Origin: UBA1275 sp038124025
GTDB lineage: Bacteria; Bacteroidota; Rhodothermia; Balneolales; Balneolaceae
Assembly: GCA_038124025.1 (NCBI GenBank)
Contig: JAYPBC010000009.1
Coordinates: 4,822 to 68,821 of the forward strand
Length of the DNA: 64,000 nt
Direction: 5' to 3'
Shown here: positions 27,791 through 37,274 of the stretch, in pieces
Layout: each line of letters opens with the position of its first letter
Numbering within the stretch: the stretch's first letter is position 1
Program-made: the position numbers and the translations under genes
Notes under the pieces: model-generated
Databases searched by the model: none
What the model was told of the DNA's origin: nothing
Seen by the model: only the letters and a program-made list of their open reading frames with translations

Positions 27791-28246
27791 TTGGATACCA
27801 ACACGGAAAAAATATTCGAATTAGCGCAACAATGCGCTTCCTCGCACGGCGTGTTTGTGGTAGATGTGGAAATTAAACACACTACCCCTATGGAGTTGTG
27901 GGTCTATCTCGATAAAGAAGATGAAGATCTATCAATAGATGTTTGTACTAAAATTAGCCGCGAATTAGGTTTCTTATTAGAGGCACATGACATAGAGATA
28001 GATCGGTATCGACTCAATGTCTCTTCGCCTGGATTGAGTAGACCGTTAAGCGATATCCGTCAATATCCCAAAAATATTGGCCGCACATGCAGGGTACGAT
28101 ATAGAAAGAATGACGCAGAAGTCGAAAAAGTAATGGGTCAATTAAGCAAGGTTGACTCAGCGAACATCCAATTAATGGTTGAAGATAAATCCATTAAAAT
28201 ACCCTTTGTCCAAATTATAGAAGCCAAAATAATCCCTACAATCTAA
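27791..28246 (+). CDS. rimP: Ribosome maturation factor RimP
   Basis: RimP assists assembly of the 30S subunit. The 151-residue protein shows the N-terminal domain with GVFVVDVEIK and the region CTKISRELGFLLEAH, then the conserved YRLNVSSPGLSRPL that marks the family, and the C-terminal SH3-like barrel ending in KIPFVQIIEAKI. The start is TTG 27791: an in-frame stop lies at 27761 with no ATG between, and the N-terminus then matches family length. It heads the conserved rimP-nusA-infB-rbfA-truB order. Confidence 0.92.
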   Translation: MDTNTEKIFELAQQCASSHGVFVVDVEIKHTTPMELWVYLDKEDEDLSIDVCTKISRELGFLLEAHDIEIDRYRLNVSSPGLSRPLSDIRQYPKNIGRTCRVRYRKNDAEVEKVMGQLSKVDSANIQLMVEDKSIKIPFVQIIEAKIIPTI

Positions 28247-28263
28247 CTTTAAATTTCACCTCA

Positions 28264-29514
28264 ATGCAGCCTGATTTTTCTAAACAAATTATTTCCTCTT
28301 TTGCCGAAATAGCAAAGGAAAAAGGTATTGATCGAGATCTTCTGTTAACCATATTGGAAGACGTCTTCAGAACAATGATACGTAAGAAATACGAAACAGA
28401 TGATGCGTTTTCGGTAATTTTGAACGCAGATAGAGGGGAAATTCAGATTCTTCACGTACAAGAAGTCGTTCCAGCAGAAGAACTAGCGGACCCAGTAGGG
28501 GAGATTTCCTTGGAAGATGCCCAAAAAATCGACCCCGATATCGAACTATACGATGAGTTAGCACAAGAAGTAAACATTTTAGATTTTGGACGTAGAGCTG
28601 TGAATATGGCGCGACAACAATTAGCGCAGCGCATTCGCGAGATTGAGAAAGATAATATCTACGAGGATTACACAGATCGAGTTGGCGAAATTATTCTGGG
28701 TGATGTATACCAGGTGCGTCATAACAAAGATATTCTGGTTAATCATAATGGGGTAGAGTTGTTACTTCCTCGCAATGAGCAAATCTACAAAGACCGATAT
28801 CGTAAGGGGGATACCATTCGAGCGGTCGTTACGGGCGTGCACATGAAAAACGGAAATCCTACCGTTGTTATTTCCAGAACCTCAGAGCTTTTCTTAGAGC
28901 GTTTATTTGAAAATGAAATACCTGAGGTATTTGACGGGATTATAGATTTAGTAAAGGTAGCTCGAGCACCTGGAGACCGATCAAAAGTAGCGGTGATGTC
29001 GCATGACGAGCGAATAGATCCAGTTGGTGCCTGTGTAGGAATGAAAGGAATACGAATTCACGCTGTTGTTCGAGAATTACAAAATGAAAACATAGATGTG
29101 ATTAACTACACCAAAGATCGAGTTGAATTCATAAAAAGAGCCCTTCAGCCCGCAGATGTAATGAAGGTTGAGTTGGATGAGAAAGGTGAAAAAGCGAGTG
29201 TATTAGTGCCTGCAGATCAGGTTTCTAAAGCCATTGGTAAAGGTGGTGTTAATATTCGCTTAGCCTCTAAACTATCGGAGTGCGAAATCGATGTCTACCG
29301 TGAAGTGGAAGAAGAAGATGATATAGATTTAGCGGAATTCACGGATGATTTTGGACAAGAACCTATTCAACTACTAATCTCAATTGGATGCGATACAGCT
29401 CGTGCTGTTTTAGAACTTAGCGCCGATGAGATAGTAAGTCGAACCAACGAAGAAATCGATGAAGCATTGGCTCGTAAAATTATAGAAGTCATTGCCTACG
29501 AATTTGAGGATTAG
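28264..29514 (+). CDS. nusA: Transcription termination/antitermination factor NusA
   Basis: NusA binds RNA polymerase and nascent RNA and modulates pausing, termination and antitermination. The 416-residue protein shows the N-terminal RNAP-binding domain, an S1 domain (about 135-200, GEIILGDVYQV onward), and two KH domains with the ACVGMKGIRI and KAIGKGGVNIRLA GxxG loops. A short C-terminal helical segment follows, but the paired acidic repeats of E. coli NusA are absent, as in many non-proteobacterial versions. It lies 17 bp after rimP. Confidence 0.95.
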   Translation: MQPDFSKQIISSFAEIAKEKGIDRDLLLTILEDVFRTMIRKKYETDDAFSVILNADRGEIQILHVQEVVPAEELADPVGEISLEDAQKIDPDIELYDELAQEVNILDFGRRAVNMARQQLAQRIREIEKDNIYEDYTDRVGEIILGDVYQVRHNKDILVNHNGVELLLPRNEQIYKDRYRKGDTIRAVVTGVHMKNGNPTVVISRTSELFLERLFENEIPEVFDGIIDLVKVARAPGDRSKVAVMSHDERIDPVGACVGMKGIRIHAVVRELQNENIDVINYTKDRVEFIKRALQPADVMKVELDEKGEKASVLVPADQVSKAIGKGGVNIRLASKLSECEIDVYREVEEEDDIDLAEFTDDFGQEPIQLLISIGCDTARAVLELSADEIVSRTNEEIDEALARKIIEVIAYEFED

Positions 29515-29570
29515 AATTGTACAATTCATTCATAAATTGGTAGTTTAGACCGTATACAAAATACTTATAC

Positions 29571-32462
29571 ATGCCCATAAATAGACCCAAACCGTTATTC
29601 AAAGTAGCTTCTGAATTCAATGTATCTACTCAATCCATTGTAGATACCTTAGAAGATAATGGACTTACTGCCTCCAATCGTCCAAACTTTAAGATTACCC
29701 CCGATATGTATATTGTCTTAGAGCAGGTTTATGGGGAAGATAAAGCTAAAAGCGCAGACCATGAACGCGCTAAAGAAGCTTATGAGTCAAGACGCAGTCA
29801 AATGATGAACCAACGAAATGACAGTGTTACGGTTGATCAATTTTTGGAGCCACTCGAAGAAGAAGAGGAAGCGGCAAGCAAAACCACTACCTCTATTGAA
29901 GATGACCTTTTAGGTGGGCTTGAGCCCATGGATGAATCGCCTAGTGCTACTCAAGAGTTGAAACAGGACGATGTAGCTGCCGAGCTAGAGCAAGACGAAA
30001 AAGAACTTACTAATAATACTCAATCTGAAACTACTGCGGTAAATTTAGAGAAAACTGAAGCTGTTGAGTCTAAAGAACAAGACAAGGTAGAAACAGCAGT
30101 TGAAATAGAAGAACGGGAGAAATCAACTGAGCCAGCTGTTGAGGAATCTGAATCAAAAGCTGAGTCAATACACACATCAACGTTCACTGATATGGGTGAA
30201 TCGAGCGGTGAACCTGTGCAAGATTCAACTGAGTTTGATGCAACGCCTATCACAGAAGAGCAAAAAGCTAAGGACGAAGAGGCTACTCCTCAGCAAAAAA
30301 CTTCAGGGCAGGCAGAAACTGAAGAAAGTATTATTCGTGGACGTGCTAGTAAACTAAAAGGAACTAAGGTATTAGGTAAAGCGGCATTCACAAGTGATAC
30401 AAGTTCTGATGTCCAGCCAAGAAAGAAGAGAAAGCGTAAAAAAGACCGTCCGGCCACATCTACTGAAAATCAAGAAAAAAAATCTACTAAACCTTCCGTC
30501 AACACGAAGAAAAAATCAAAAAAGAAGGTAAAAAAAACCGAAGTTGATGAGATTGATGTAGATCGGATGATGAAAGAAACTCTGAAAAAAATACAGGGTG
30601 GGTCTACTGTTGGAAATAAACGAGGTAAAAGGAGAAGACAGCGCAAAGAAGAAAGAGAAGAGGAATTACAACAACAGCAGGAGTTAAATGAGTTAGAGAG
30701 TGGCATAATTGAAGTTACTGAATTCATAACAGCTAATGATTTAGCCGAAGAACTTGAGGTTAGTGTCACAGATATTATTTCTGCTTGCATGAGCATTGGA
30801 CTCATGATCACTATAAACCAACGCTTAGACGCAGGTACCATTGAATTGGTTTCTGAGGAATTCGGTAAAGAAGTTAAATTCGTAGATGCCGAAGAAATGG
30901 TTGAAGAGTTTGAAGAGGAGATCGATGATGAAGCTGATCTCAAAAATAGAGCTCCCATTATTACGGTAATGGGACACGTAGATCATGGTAAGACCTCCTT
31001 ACTGGATTATATTAGGGAAGCCCAAGTAGCAGAGGGAGAGGCTGGGGGTATTACTCAGCACGTTGGAGCCTATGAGGTTGTTCACAACGACAAAAAAATA
31101 ACCTTCTTAGATACTCCAGGTCACGAAGCGTTTACTGCGATGCGTTCTCGTGGTGCGCAGGCAACTGATATTGTAATTCTTGTTGTTGCTGCTGACGATT
31201 CTGTTATGCCTCAAACCATCGAGGCGATTAACCACGCTAAGGCAGCTGGTGTACCTATGGTTATTGCGATCAACAAAATGGATAAACCTGGTGCAACTCC
31301 CGATAAGATAAAGCAGCAACTTTCCGATCATTCGGTAATCGTTGAAGATTGGGGGGGATCTACTCAGTTTGCTCTAGTGTCGGCTAAAACTGGAATGGGG
31401 ATATCAGATTTACTTGAAAAGGTAGTAATAGAAGCAGAATTATTAGAACTGAAAGCCAATCCTGATCGACGTGCAGACGGAGTAGTATTGGAGTCAAGAT
31501 TGGATAAAGGTAAAGGAATTGTGGCTAATATCTTGGTACAGAATGGTACTCTTAATGTGGGTGACCCATTTGTTGCTGGTCCATGTTATGGAAGGGTACG
31601 AGCTATGGAGAATGACTTAGGAGTTCGGATATCACAAGCGGGCCCTGCAACACCTGTTCAATTAACAGGTTTTGATGAAATGCCACAGGCTGGTGATAAG
31701 ATTCGTGTTGCTATCGACGAAAAAGCCGCAAAAGAGATTGCCAATCAACGTCAACAAATTCGCCGTGAACAGGCACTTAGAAAAACCAAACACATGACAC
31801 TAGATGACTTGTCTAGAAGAATGGCTTTGGGTGAAGTATCTGAGCTAAACATAATCATTAAAGCCGATGTTGACGGTTCAATAGAAGCCTTGTCAGGTGC
31901 CTTACAAAAGTTAGGAACCGATGAGGTATCCGTAAGTATTATTCATACTGGAGCCGGAGCTATTTCTGAATCAGACGTATTGCTGGCTTCTGCGTCTGAT
32001 GCGATAATTATCGGTTTCCAGGTGCGTCCTACCGCACAGGCCAGAAAGCTAGCTGAGAATGAGGAAATAGATGTACGGCTATTTAGCGTGATCTATGATG
32101 CGGTAGATGAGGTACGTGACGCTCTTGAGGGATTGCTGTCACCAGAGATAAAAGAACAAATTATGGGTTCTGTAGAGGTTCGAGAAATCTTCAAAGTTTC
32201 AAAAGTTGGAACCATAGCAGGTTGTTATGTTACTGATGGCAAGATTGACCGTAACAATCCATTACGTATCATTCGAGATGGTGTAGTAATCTATGATGGT
32301 GAAATTGGTGCTTTAAAGCGTTTCAAGGATGACGTTAAAGAAGTTAGTTCTGGCTACGAATGTGGAATTAGTATTCGTAACTACAATGATTTAAAGGTTG
32401 GTGATTCTTTTGAAAGTTATAAGATGACCGAAGAGAAGAGAACCTTGGACGAATCTATTTAA
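29571..32462 (+). CDS. infB: Translation initiation factor IF-2
   Basis: IF-2 is the GTPase that places initiator tRNA on the 30S subunit and promotes subunit joining. The 963-residue protein has a short N-terminal IF2N-like domain (about 1-55), a long low-complexity linker (about 75-385; first acidic with many Glu/Ser/Thr, then Lys/Arg-rich), a second IF2N domain (about 385-440), and the G domain with GHVDHGKTS (about 467), DTPGHEAF and NKMDKP. Domains II, III and the fMet-tRNA-binding C-terminal barrel follow. It continues into rbfA with a one-base gap. Confidence 0.96.
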   Translation: MPINRPKPLFKVASEFNVSTQSIVDTLEDNGLTASNRPNFKITPDMYIVLEQVYGEDKAKSADHERAKEAYESRRSQMMNQRNDSVTVDQFLEPLEEEEEAASKTTTSIEDDLLGGLEPMDESPSATQELKQDDVAAELEQDEKELTNNTQSETTAVNLEKTEAVESKEQDKVETAVEIEEREKSTEPAVEESESKAESIHTSTFTDMGESSGEPVQDSTEFDATPITEEQKAKDEEATPQQKTSGQAETEESIIRGRASKLKGTKVLGKAAFTSDTSSDVQPRKKRKRKKDRPATSTENQEKKSTKPSVNTKKKSKKKVKKTEVDEIDVDRMMKETLKKIQGGSTVGNKRGKRRRQRKEEREEELQQQQELNELESGIIEVTEFITANDLAEELEVSVTDIISACMSIGLMITINQRLDAGTIELVSEEFGKEVKFVDAEEMVEEFEEEIDDEADLKNRAPIITVMGHVDHGKTSLLDYIREAQVAEGEAGGITQHVGAYEVVHNDKKITFLDTPGHEAFTAMRSRGAQATDIVILVVAADDSVMPQTIEAINHAKAAGVPMVIAINKMDKPGATPDKIKQQLSDHSVIVEDWGGSTQFALVSAKTGMGISDLLEKVVIEAELLELKANPDRRADGVVLESRLDKGKGIVANILVQNGTLNVGDPFVAGPCYGRVRAMENDLGVRISQAGPATPVQLTGFDEMPQAGDKIRVAIDEKAAKEIANQRQQIRREQALRKTKHMTLDDLSRRMALGEVSELNIIIKADVDGSIEALSGALQKLGTDEVSVSIIHTGAGAISESDVLLASASDAIIIGFQVRPTAQARKLAENEEIDVRLFSVIYDAVDEVRDALEGLLSPEIKEQIMGSVEVREIFKVSKVGTIAGCYVTDGKIDRNNPLRIIRDGVVIYDGEIGALKRFKDDVKEVSSGYECGISIRNYNDLKVGDSFESYKMTEEKRTLDESI

Positions 32463-32463
32463 T

Positions 32464-32808
32464 ATGAGTATTCGTTTAAAAAGGCTTAACGAATTATTTC
32501 GTCGCGATTTGGGCGAGATAATTCAACGCAGTTTTCAACCTGACGGAAGTTTTGTAACCATTACAAAGGTGAAGTTAAGTCCTGACTTATCGATCGCCAA
32601 GGTATATCTTAGTGTGTTCTCGCCAAACCGAGATCCAAAGACTATATATACTTATTTGGATGATCAACAAAAGCAGATTAAACATGCTTTAGCTACTCGG
32701 ATACGAAATCAAGTACGAAAGATACCTGAACTTCATTTTTATGAGGATGATACAAGCGAATACGTTGATTCTATCGAACAATTATTTAAAAAAATAGACA
32801 AGAAGTAG
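32464..32808 (+). CDS. rbfA: Ribosome-binding factor A
   Basis: RbfA is a small KH-fold protein needed for late 30S maturation and cold adaptation. The 114-residue sequence matches the family from RLKRLNELFRRDLGEII through the central FVTITKVKLSPDLSIAKVYLSVF to the ELHFYEDDTSEYVDSIEQLF C-terminus. ATG 32464 follows the infB stop after one base, consistent with translational coupling. Confidence 0.94.
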   Translation: MSIRLKRLNELFRRDLGEIIQRSFQPDGSFVTITKVKLSPDLSIAKVYLSVFSPNRDPKTIYTYLDDQQKQIKHALATRIRNQVRKIPELHFYEDDTSEYVDSIEQLFKKIDKK

Positions 32809-32828
32809 TTGGGGATTAAGTCAATAAT

Positions 32829-33551
32829 ATGCAATGGACTAATTTTCCAATTTTTAGCTCATCTAATTTTCCAATAGAATTTGAAGCCAAAGAAGCACCT
32901 GCTGGTATACTGTTAGTTAATAAACCATTGGGTTGGACAAGTTTTGACGTGGTAAAATATGTACGAACGAGAATTCAAAGAAAGAAAGTTGGACACGCAG
33001 GGACATTGGATCCAATGGCGGATGGTTTGTTGGTATTATGTTTCGGAAAAGCGACAAAAAGTATTGATCAAATTCAATCACAAACCAAAGAGTATATAGC
33101 CAAAATAAAATTTGGCGGCAGTACCCCTAGCTATGATGCCGAAACTCCAGTGGATCAGCATGCACGTTATCATCATATAACCAAAGAAGATATTGACCAG
33201 AAATTGTCTTCTGAGTTCACTGGTGAAATACAACAAATTCCCCCAATGTATTCAGCTCTAAAAAGAAATGGGAAAAAACTCTATGAGTTGGCACGTGAAG
33301 GTAAGACGGTTAAATTAGATCCTCGACCGGTTCATATTTATTCAACCAATATTAACTCCTTTGTAGGTGATACCTTAGATCTCAGCATTAGCTGCTCTAA
33401 GGGTACCTATATTCGTAGTATAGCCCATGATCTTGGTACTGCTCTCAATTCCCGGGCTCATCTTAGTGGATTAACTAGATGTAAAATTGGTAATTTTGAG
33501 GCCAATAAAGCTATAGATATTCGTGTATTTGACTCCTTAGTTAGGCAATAA
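32829..33551 (+). CDS. truB: tRNA pseudouridine-55 synthase TruB
   Basis: TruB makes pseudouridine 55 in the T loop of tRNAs. The 240-residue protein has the KPLGWTSFDVVKYVR motif, the catalytic HAGTLDPMADGLL segment with Asp61, and the YIAKIKFGGSTPSYDAET and CSKGTYIRSIAHDLG regions of the family. It is close to the shorter type without a full PUA domain. The start ATG 32829 leaves about 25 extra N-terminal residues before the conserved core; they are not obviously a functional domain. Confidence 0.94.
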   Translation: MQWTNFPIFSSSNFPIEFEAKEAPAGILLVNKPLGWTSFDVVKYVRTRIQRKKVGHAGTLDPMADGLLVLCFGKATKSIDQIQSQTKEYIAKIKFGGSTPSYDAETPVDQHARYHHITKEDIDQKLSSEFTGEIQQIPPMYSALKRNGKKLYELAREGKTVKLDPRPVHIYSTNINSFVGDTLDLSISCSKGTYIRSIAHDLGTALNSRAHLSGLTRCKIGNFEANKAIDIRVFDSLVRQ

Positions 33552-33569
33552 TCTCTTAATTTTGCACTT

Positions 33570-34511
33570 ATGACAGAGATTCACTACATCGATGACATTC
33601 CTTTTCAAAAAGAATCGGTGTTGACCGTAGGTACATTTGACGGTATACATCAAGGGCATATGGCACTGATGAACCGACTTGTTCAAAAAGCAAATAAGCA
33701 TAATTGCCGAAGTGTAGTAGTGAGTTTTGATCCACATCCTAGAAGTATTATCAATGCAGGAGAGAATGGAATTCGATTGTTAACCACCTTAGAAGAGCGC
33801 TCAAAACGGTTGAGTGAATTTGGAGTAGATGTTCTATGTGTGATCCCTTTTACTCGTGATTTTTCACTTCAAAATTCCAAAGAGTTTGTAAAAAATATCC
33901 TATATAGTAGAATTGGTTTATCTTATTTCATTATTGGATACGACCACCATTTTGGTAAAAATAGAGATGGAAATGCTCAAACTTTACAACAAATGTCATC
34001 TGACTTAGATTTTGAGGTTGAGATAGTTGAAAAGAAAGAAATGGGTGATCTAACCATTAGCAGCACTAAAATACGCCAGTCTTTAGAGTTAGATGGAAAT
34101 GTGGGTCGGGCAGAGGAATTGCTTGGAAGACCATATAGCTTTGAGGGGGTAGTGGTTCATGGAGATGAGCGTGGAAGAACCATTGGATTTCCAACGGCTA
34201 ATATTCAATTAAATCATAGAGATAAACTCATCCCAAAAGAGGGTACTTATGTTATTGAGGCTAAATTAAATGGTATTACCTACCGAGGGATGATGAATAT
34301 TGGAAATAGACCCACATTTGATGGTCAAAATCAACGTATAGAGGTTCATTTATTTTCGTTTAATCAACAAATTTATGGGCAAAATATGAGGATATTTTTG
34401 ATAGAAAGGATTAGAGATGAAAAAAAATTCAAAAGCTCAAATGAGCTAATTAAGCAGTTAAAATTAGATAGAAAAAAAAGTATTGAAATATTGCACAGGC
34501 GTGGCATTTAA
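33570..34511 (+). CDS. ribF: Bifunctional riboflavin kinase / FAD synthetase
   Basis: RibF phosphorylates riboflavin to FMN and adenylylates FMN to FAD. The 313-residue protein has the N-terminal nucleotidyltransferase with VGTFDGIHQGHMAL, FDPHPR and the ISSTKIRQ loop (about 165-172), and the C-terminal kinase domain with GRTIGFPTANI, MMNIGNRPTFDG and EVHLF motifs. It follows truB by 18 bp in the usual truB-ribF-rpsO order. Confidence 0.94.
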   Translation: MTEIHYIDDIPFQKESVLTVGTFDGIHQGHMALMNRLVQKANKHNCRSVVVSFDPHPRSIINAGENGIRLLTTLEERSKRLSEFGVDVLCVIPFTRDFSLQNSKEFVKNILYSRIGLSYFIIGYDHHFGKNRDGNAQTLQQMSSDLDFEVEIVEKKEMGDLTISSTKIRQSLELDGNVGRAEELLGRPYSFEGVVVHGDERGRTIGFPTANIQLNHRDKLIPKEGTYVIEAKLNGITYRGMMNIGNRPTFDGQNQRIEVHLFSFNQQIYGQNMRIFLIERIRDEKKFKSSNELIKQLKLDRKKSIEILHRRGI

Positions 34512-34534
34512 TTTATTAGTAGCCGATTAGCTTT

Positions 34535-34566
34535 ATTGTTCAATTACATAAAAAAGCGTATATTTC
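34535..34566 (+). promoter_or_regulatory. Candidate Bacteroidota-type promoter for rpsO
   Basis: ATTG at 34535-34538, a 20-base spacer and TATATTTC at 34559-34566 are near the TTTG / TAnnTTTG pattern of Bacteroidota sigma factors. It lies in the 89-bp gap between ribF and rpsO and could drive rpsO separately from the upstream operon. The match is partial and the region is AT-rich, so chance is possible. Confidence 0.35.
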
Positions 34567-34600
34567 AAGAATAATATAGAATTGATAACAGTCCAATTAC

Positions 34601-34870
34601 ATGAGCATAACCGCAGAAGAAAAAAAAGAACTTTTCACCAATTTTGGTGGCGATAGTACAAATACGGGTTCAACAGAAGGTCAGATAGCCTTATTTACCC
34701 ACCGAATCAATCATCTTACAGAACACTTAAAGACGAATAAAAAAGATCATTCATCTCGAAGAGGTCTACTTAAGTTAGTAGGTAAACGACGTCGTTTACT
34801 CAATTATTTAATGAAGAACGATATCGAAAAGTACAGAGTCCTGATCAAAGAACTCGGTATTCGTAAATAA
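34601..34870 (+). CDS. rpsO: 30S ribosomal protein S15
   Basis: S15 binds 16S rRNA early in 30S assembly. The 89-residue sequence is the standard length and carries the signature region TGSTEGQIALFTHRI, the HLKTNKKDHSSRRGLL loop and the LLNYLMKND...YRVLIKELGIRK C-terminus. It is followed by a hairpin with T-run and then pnp, the same rpsO-pnp pair as in E. coli. Confidence 0.97.
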   Translation: MSITAEEKKELFTNFGGDSTNTGSTEGQIALFTHRINHLTEHLKTNKKDHSSRRGLLKLVGKRRRLLNYLMKNDIEKYRVLIKELGIRK

Positions 34871-34874
34871 ATCG

Positions 34875-34900
34875 AAAGGCTCCATTCTGGAGCTTTTTTT
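34875..34900 (+). terminator. Terminator-like hairpin between rpsO and pnp
   Basis: GCTCC pairs with GGAGC (flanked by AAA/TTT with one bulged G), loop ATTCT, followed by eight T residues. It lies 4 bp after the rpsO stop. Because pnp follows with no strong promoter in between, it may allow partial read-through. Confidence 0.7.
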
Positions 34901-34913
34901 ATAAATATTTTCT

Positions 34914-34938
34914 CTCACTTAACAAGTAATTAAGTGGG
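34914..34938 (+). promoter_or_regulatory. Hairpin in the pnp leader
   Basis: CTCACTTAA pairs with TTAAGTGGG (nine pairs with one wobble) around a 7-base loop, ending 24 bp before the pnp start. A leader hairpin at this place is the site of RNase III-dependent autocontrol of PNPase in E. coli; whether it has that role here is unknown. Confidence 0.45.
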
Positions 34939-34962
34939 ATAAAGCAACAAAAGAGACAAATA

Positions 34963-37071
34963 ATGAAAGAAGATTTTAGAAGTATTGAATTTGCCCCTGG
35001 CAAAACCTTGTCAATTGAGACAGGTAGAATAGCAAAACAAGCCGATGGTTCCGTTGTGGTGCGCATGGGTGATACAATGGTACTATGTACCGCAGTAAGT
35101 GCAAGAGAACCTAAACCAGGTCAGAATTTTTTCCCACTAACCGTTGATCATAAAGAGAGTTTTTCTGCGGCCGGTCGTTTTCCTGGCGGCTTTATGAAGA
35201 GAGAAGGACGATCTAATGAAAAAGAGATTTTATCAAGTAGATTAATCGATCGTGTATTACGTCCATTATTTCCTAAAGGATATTACAATGACACGCAGAT
35301 AATTAGTTCTGTAATTTCTTCAGATGATGAGAATGATGGGGACGTTTTAGGTGCCGTTGGAGCAAGCTTAGCACTTCATTTGTCCGATGTTCCATTTGAC
35401 GGACCCATGGGAGAAGTTAGAGTGGGAAGAGTAGATGGAGAGTACATCATCAATCCAACAGTAAGTGAACTTCAAGACTCTGATATAGATATGGTTGTCG
35501 GAGGTACACGTGACTCTGTTTTGATGATTGAAGGTGAAATGGATGAGATTACTGAAACAGAAATGCTAGAAGCCATTAAAGCTGCTCACGCTTCCATTGC
35601 CAAATTATGCGACTTTCAAGATGAATTACGCAATGAACTAGGAAAAGAGAAACGCGAATTCATTCCTGCCAAAGCAGATGAAACAATCGAAGACGAGGTG
35701 AAAGTCTTAGCCGAGGATAAAATTAAGGAAGTTATTGGCATCGGCCTCGGTAAAGAGGAGTACAACTCCAAAATCAAAGAAATCAAAGATGAGGCAATAG
35801 CCACGCTAGTAGAGCAGGAGAAAGAAGACGAATTTATCTCCGAGGCGAAAGCAATCTTAGGTCAGATTGAAAAAAATGAACTAAGAAATATGATTCTTAC
35901 CCAAAAACGACGTATCGATGGTCGTACGCCGGTTGATATCAGAGATATCTGGACACAAGTAGGATATATCCCTCGAACCCATGGATCCTCCATATTCACT
36001 CGTGGTGAGACTCAAGCTCTTGTTTCAGTAACTTTGGGCACAAAAAGAGACGAACAAAATGTCGATACGCTTTTTGATCAGGAACCAAAAAAGTTCATGC
36101 TACACTACAATTTTCCACCCTATTCTGTGGGTGAAGCAGGTTTTATGCGAGGACCGGGTAGACGTGAAATCGGACATGGACATCTTGCTGAACGTGCTCT
36201 ACGTAAAATGATGCCAAGTTTTGATGAATTCAGCTATGTTGTTCGAGTCATTTCGGATATAACCGAATCTAATGGCTCATCATCAATGGCATCGGTCTGC
36301 GGCGGTTCATTAGCATTGATGGACGCCGGAGTTCCTTTGAAAAAACCAGTTGCTGGTATTGCCATGGGAATGATAGTAGGAGAGGAGAATACGGTTGTAT
36401 TATCTGACATACGTGGGGAAGAAGATTTTATGGGAGACATGGACTTCAAAACCGCTGGTTCTGTGGATGGTATTACAGCCTGTCAAATGGACATGAAGGT
36501 GCAAGGTATAAGTTTCGAGATTATAGAAGAAGCCTTGGAACAAGCAAGAGTTGGTCGGTTACATATTCTTGAACGAATGGCAGAAAGTATCTCAGTGGCT
36601 AGGCCAGAGCTATCTCAATATGCACCTCAATTCCTTAAAATGGAAATTGATGGAAGTGATATAGGTGCAGTTATTGGCCCTGGAGGTAAAGTAATTCAAA
36701 CCCTTCAAAAAGAGACTGGCACTGAAATTATCATTGAAGAAAATGACAAAGGAAAAGGTGTTATTACTATCTCTGCAAATGATCTTGCAAAAGCGGAAGA
36801 TGCGAAAAACCGCATAAAAATGATTGTAGGTCATTTAGAAGAAGGTGCTACCTACAAAGGCATTGTCAAATCTATCAAAGACTTTGGTGCTTTCATTGAA
36901 GTAGCCCCTGGCAAAGATGGATTACTACATATTTCTGAAATCGACCATAAACGTGTGGAAAAGGTTTCTGATTACCTTGCACTAGGCGATGAAATTGAAG
37001 TAGTTCTGCTTAAGGTTGAACATGGCGGAAAATTACGCCTGTCTCGAAAGGCACTCATACCTCGTGACTAA
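34963..37071 (+). CDS. pnp: Polyribonucleotide nucleotidyltransferase (PNPase)
   Basis: PNPase degrades RNA 3' to 5' phosphorolytically in the RNA degradosome. The 702-residue protein has the first RNase PH core (MGDTMVLCTAVSA, FPGGFMKREGR), the helical linker, the second core with FTRGETQALVSVTLG, the MDFKTAGSVDGITACQMD active-site region, a KH domain (IGPGGKVIQTLQKETG, about 565-580) and a C-terminal S1 domain (YKGIVKSIKDFGAFIEV). All parts are complete. A terminator follows at 37095. Confidence 0.97.
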   Translation: MKEDFRSIEFAPGKTLSIETGRIAKQADGSVVVRMGDTMVLCTAVSAREPKPGQNFFPLTVDHKESFSAAGRFPGGFMKREGRSNEKEILSSRLIDRVLRPLFPKGYYNDTQIISSVISSDDENDGDVLGAVGASLALHLSDVPFDGPMGEVRVGRVDGEYIINPTVSELQDSDIDMVVGGTRDSVLMIEGEMDEITETEMLEAIKAAHASIAKLCDFQDELRNELGKEKREFIPAKADETIEDEVKVLAEDKIKEVIGIGLGKEEYNSKIKEIKDEAIATLVEQEKEDEFISEAKAILGQIEKNELRNMILTQKRRIDGRTPVDIRDIWTQVGYIPRTHGSSIFTRGETQALVSVTLGTKRDEQNVDTLFDQEPKKFMLHYNFPPYSVGEAGFMRGPGRREIGHGHLAERALRKMMPSFDEFSYVVRVISDITESNGSSSMASVCGGSLALMDAGVPLKKPVAGIAMGMIVGEENTVVLSDIRGEEDFMGDMDFKTAGSVDGITACQMDMKVQGISFEIIEEALEQARVGRLHILERMAESISVARPELSQYAPQFLKMEIDGSDIGAVIGPGGKVIQTLQKETGTEIIIEENDKGKGVITISANDLAKAEDAKNRIKMIVGHLEEGATYKGIVKSIKDFGAFIEVAPGKDGLLHISEIDHKRVEKVSDYLALGDEIEVVLLKVEHGGKLRLSRKALIPRD

Positions 37072-37094
37072 TTACAAGGTAATATAGTTAAAAG

Positions 37095-37126
37095 AAAGGC
37101 ATTCCATTTATAGGAGTGCCTTTTTT
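37095..37126 (+). terminator. Intrinsic terminator after pnp
   Basis: AAAGGCATTCC pairs with GGAGTGCCTTT (one G-U pair) around a short loop, followed by T residues. It closes the rimP-to-pnp block. The following 148 bp up to the M16 gene are AT-rich and show no further clear element. Confidence 0.88.
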
Positions 37127-37274
37127 GGTTGATAGAAATAGCCATACAATTAAGTTAGATATAACGAAATAACTGTATCCTATGAATACATGAAATCCAG
37201 GGAATGATAGTAATACTTAATTAGTAATTAATCATAGAATCCAAATTTCATAAGAGTTAATACATTATACATAA

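Noticed and set aside
30470..30958. A 162-codon minus-strand frame in infB
   Set aside because: Ser/Leu-rich shadow of the Lys/Glu-rich IF-2 linker on the other strand.
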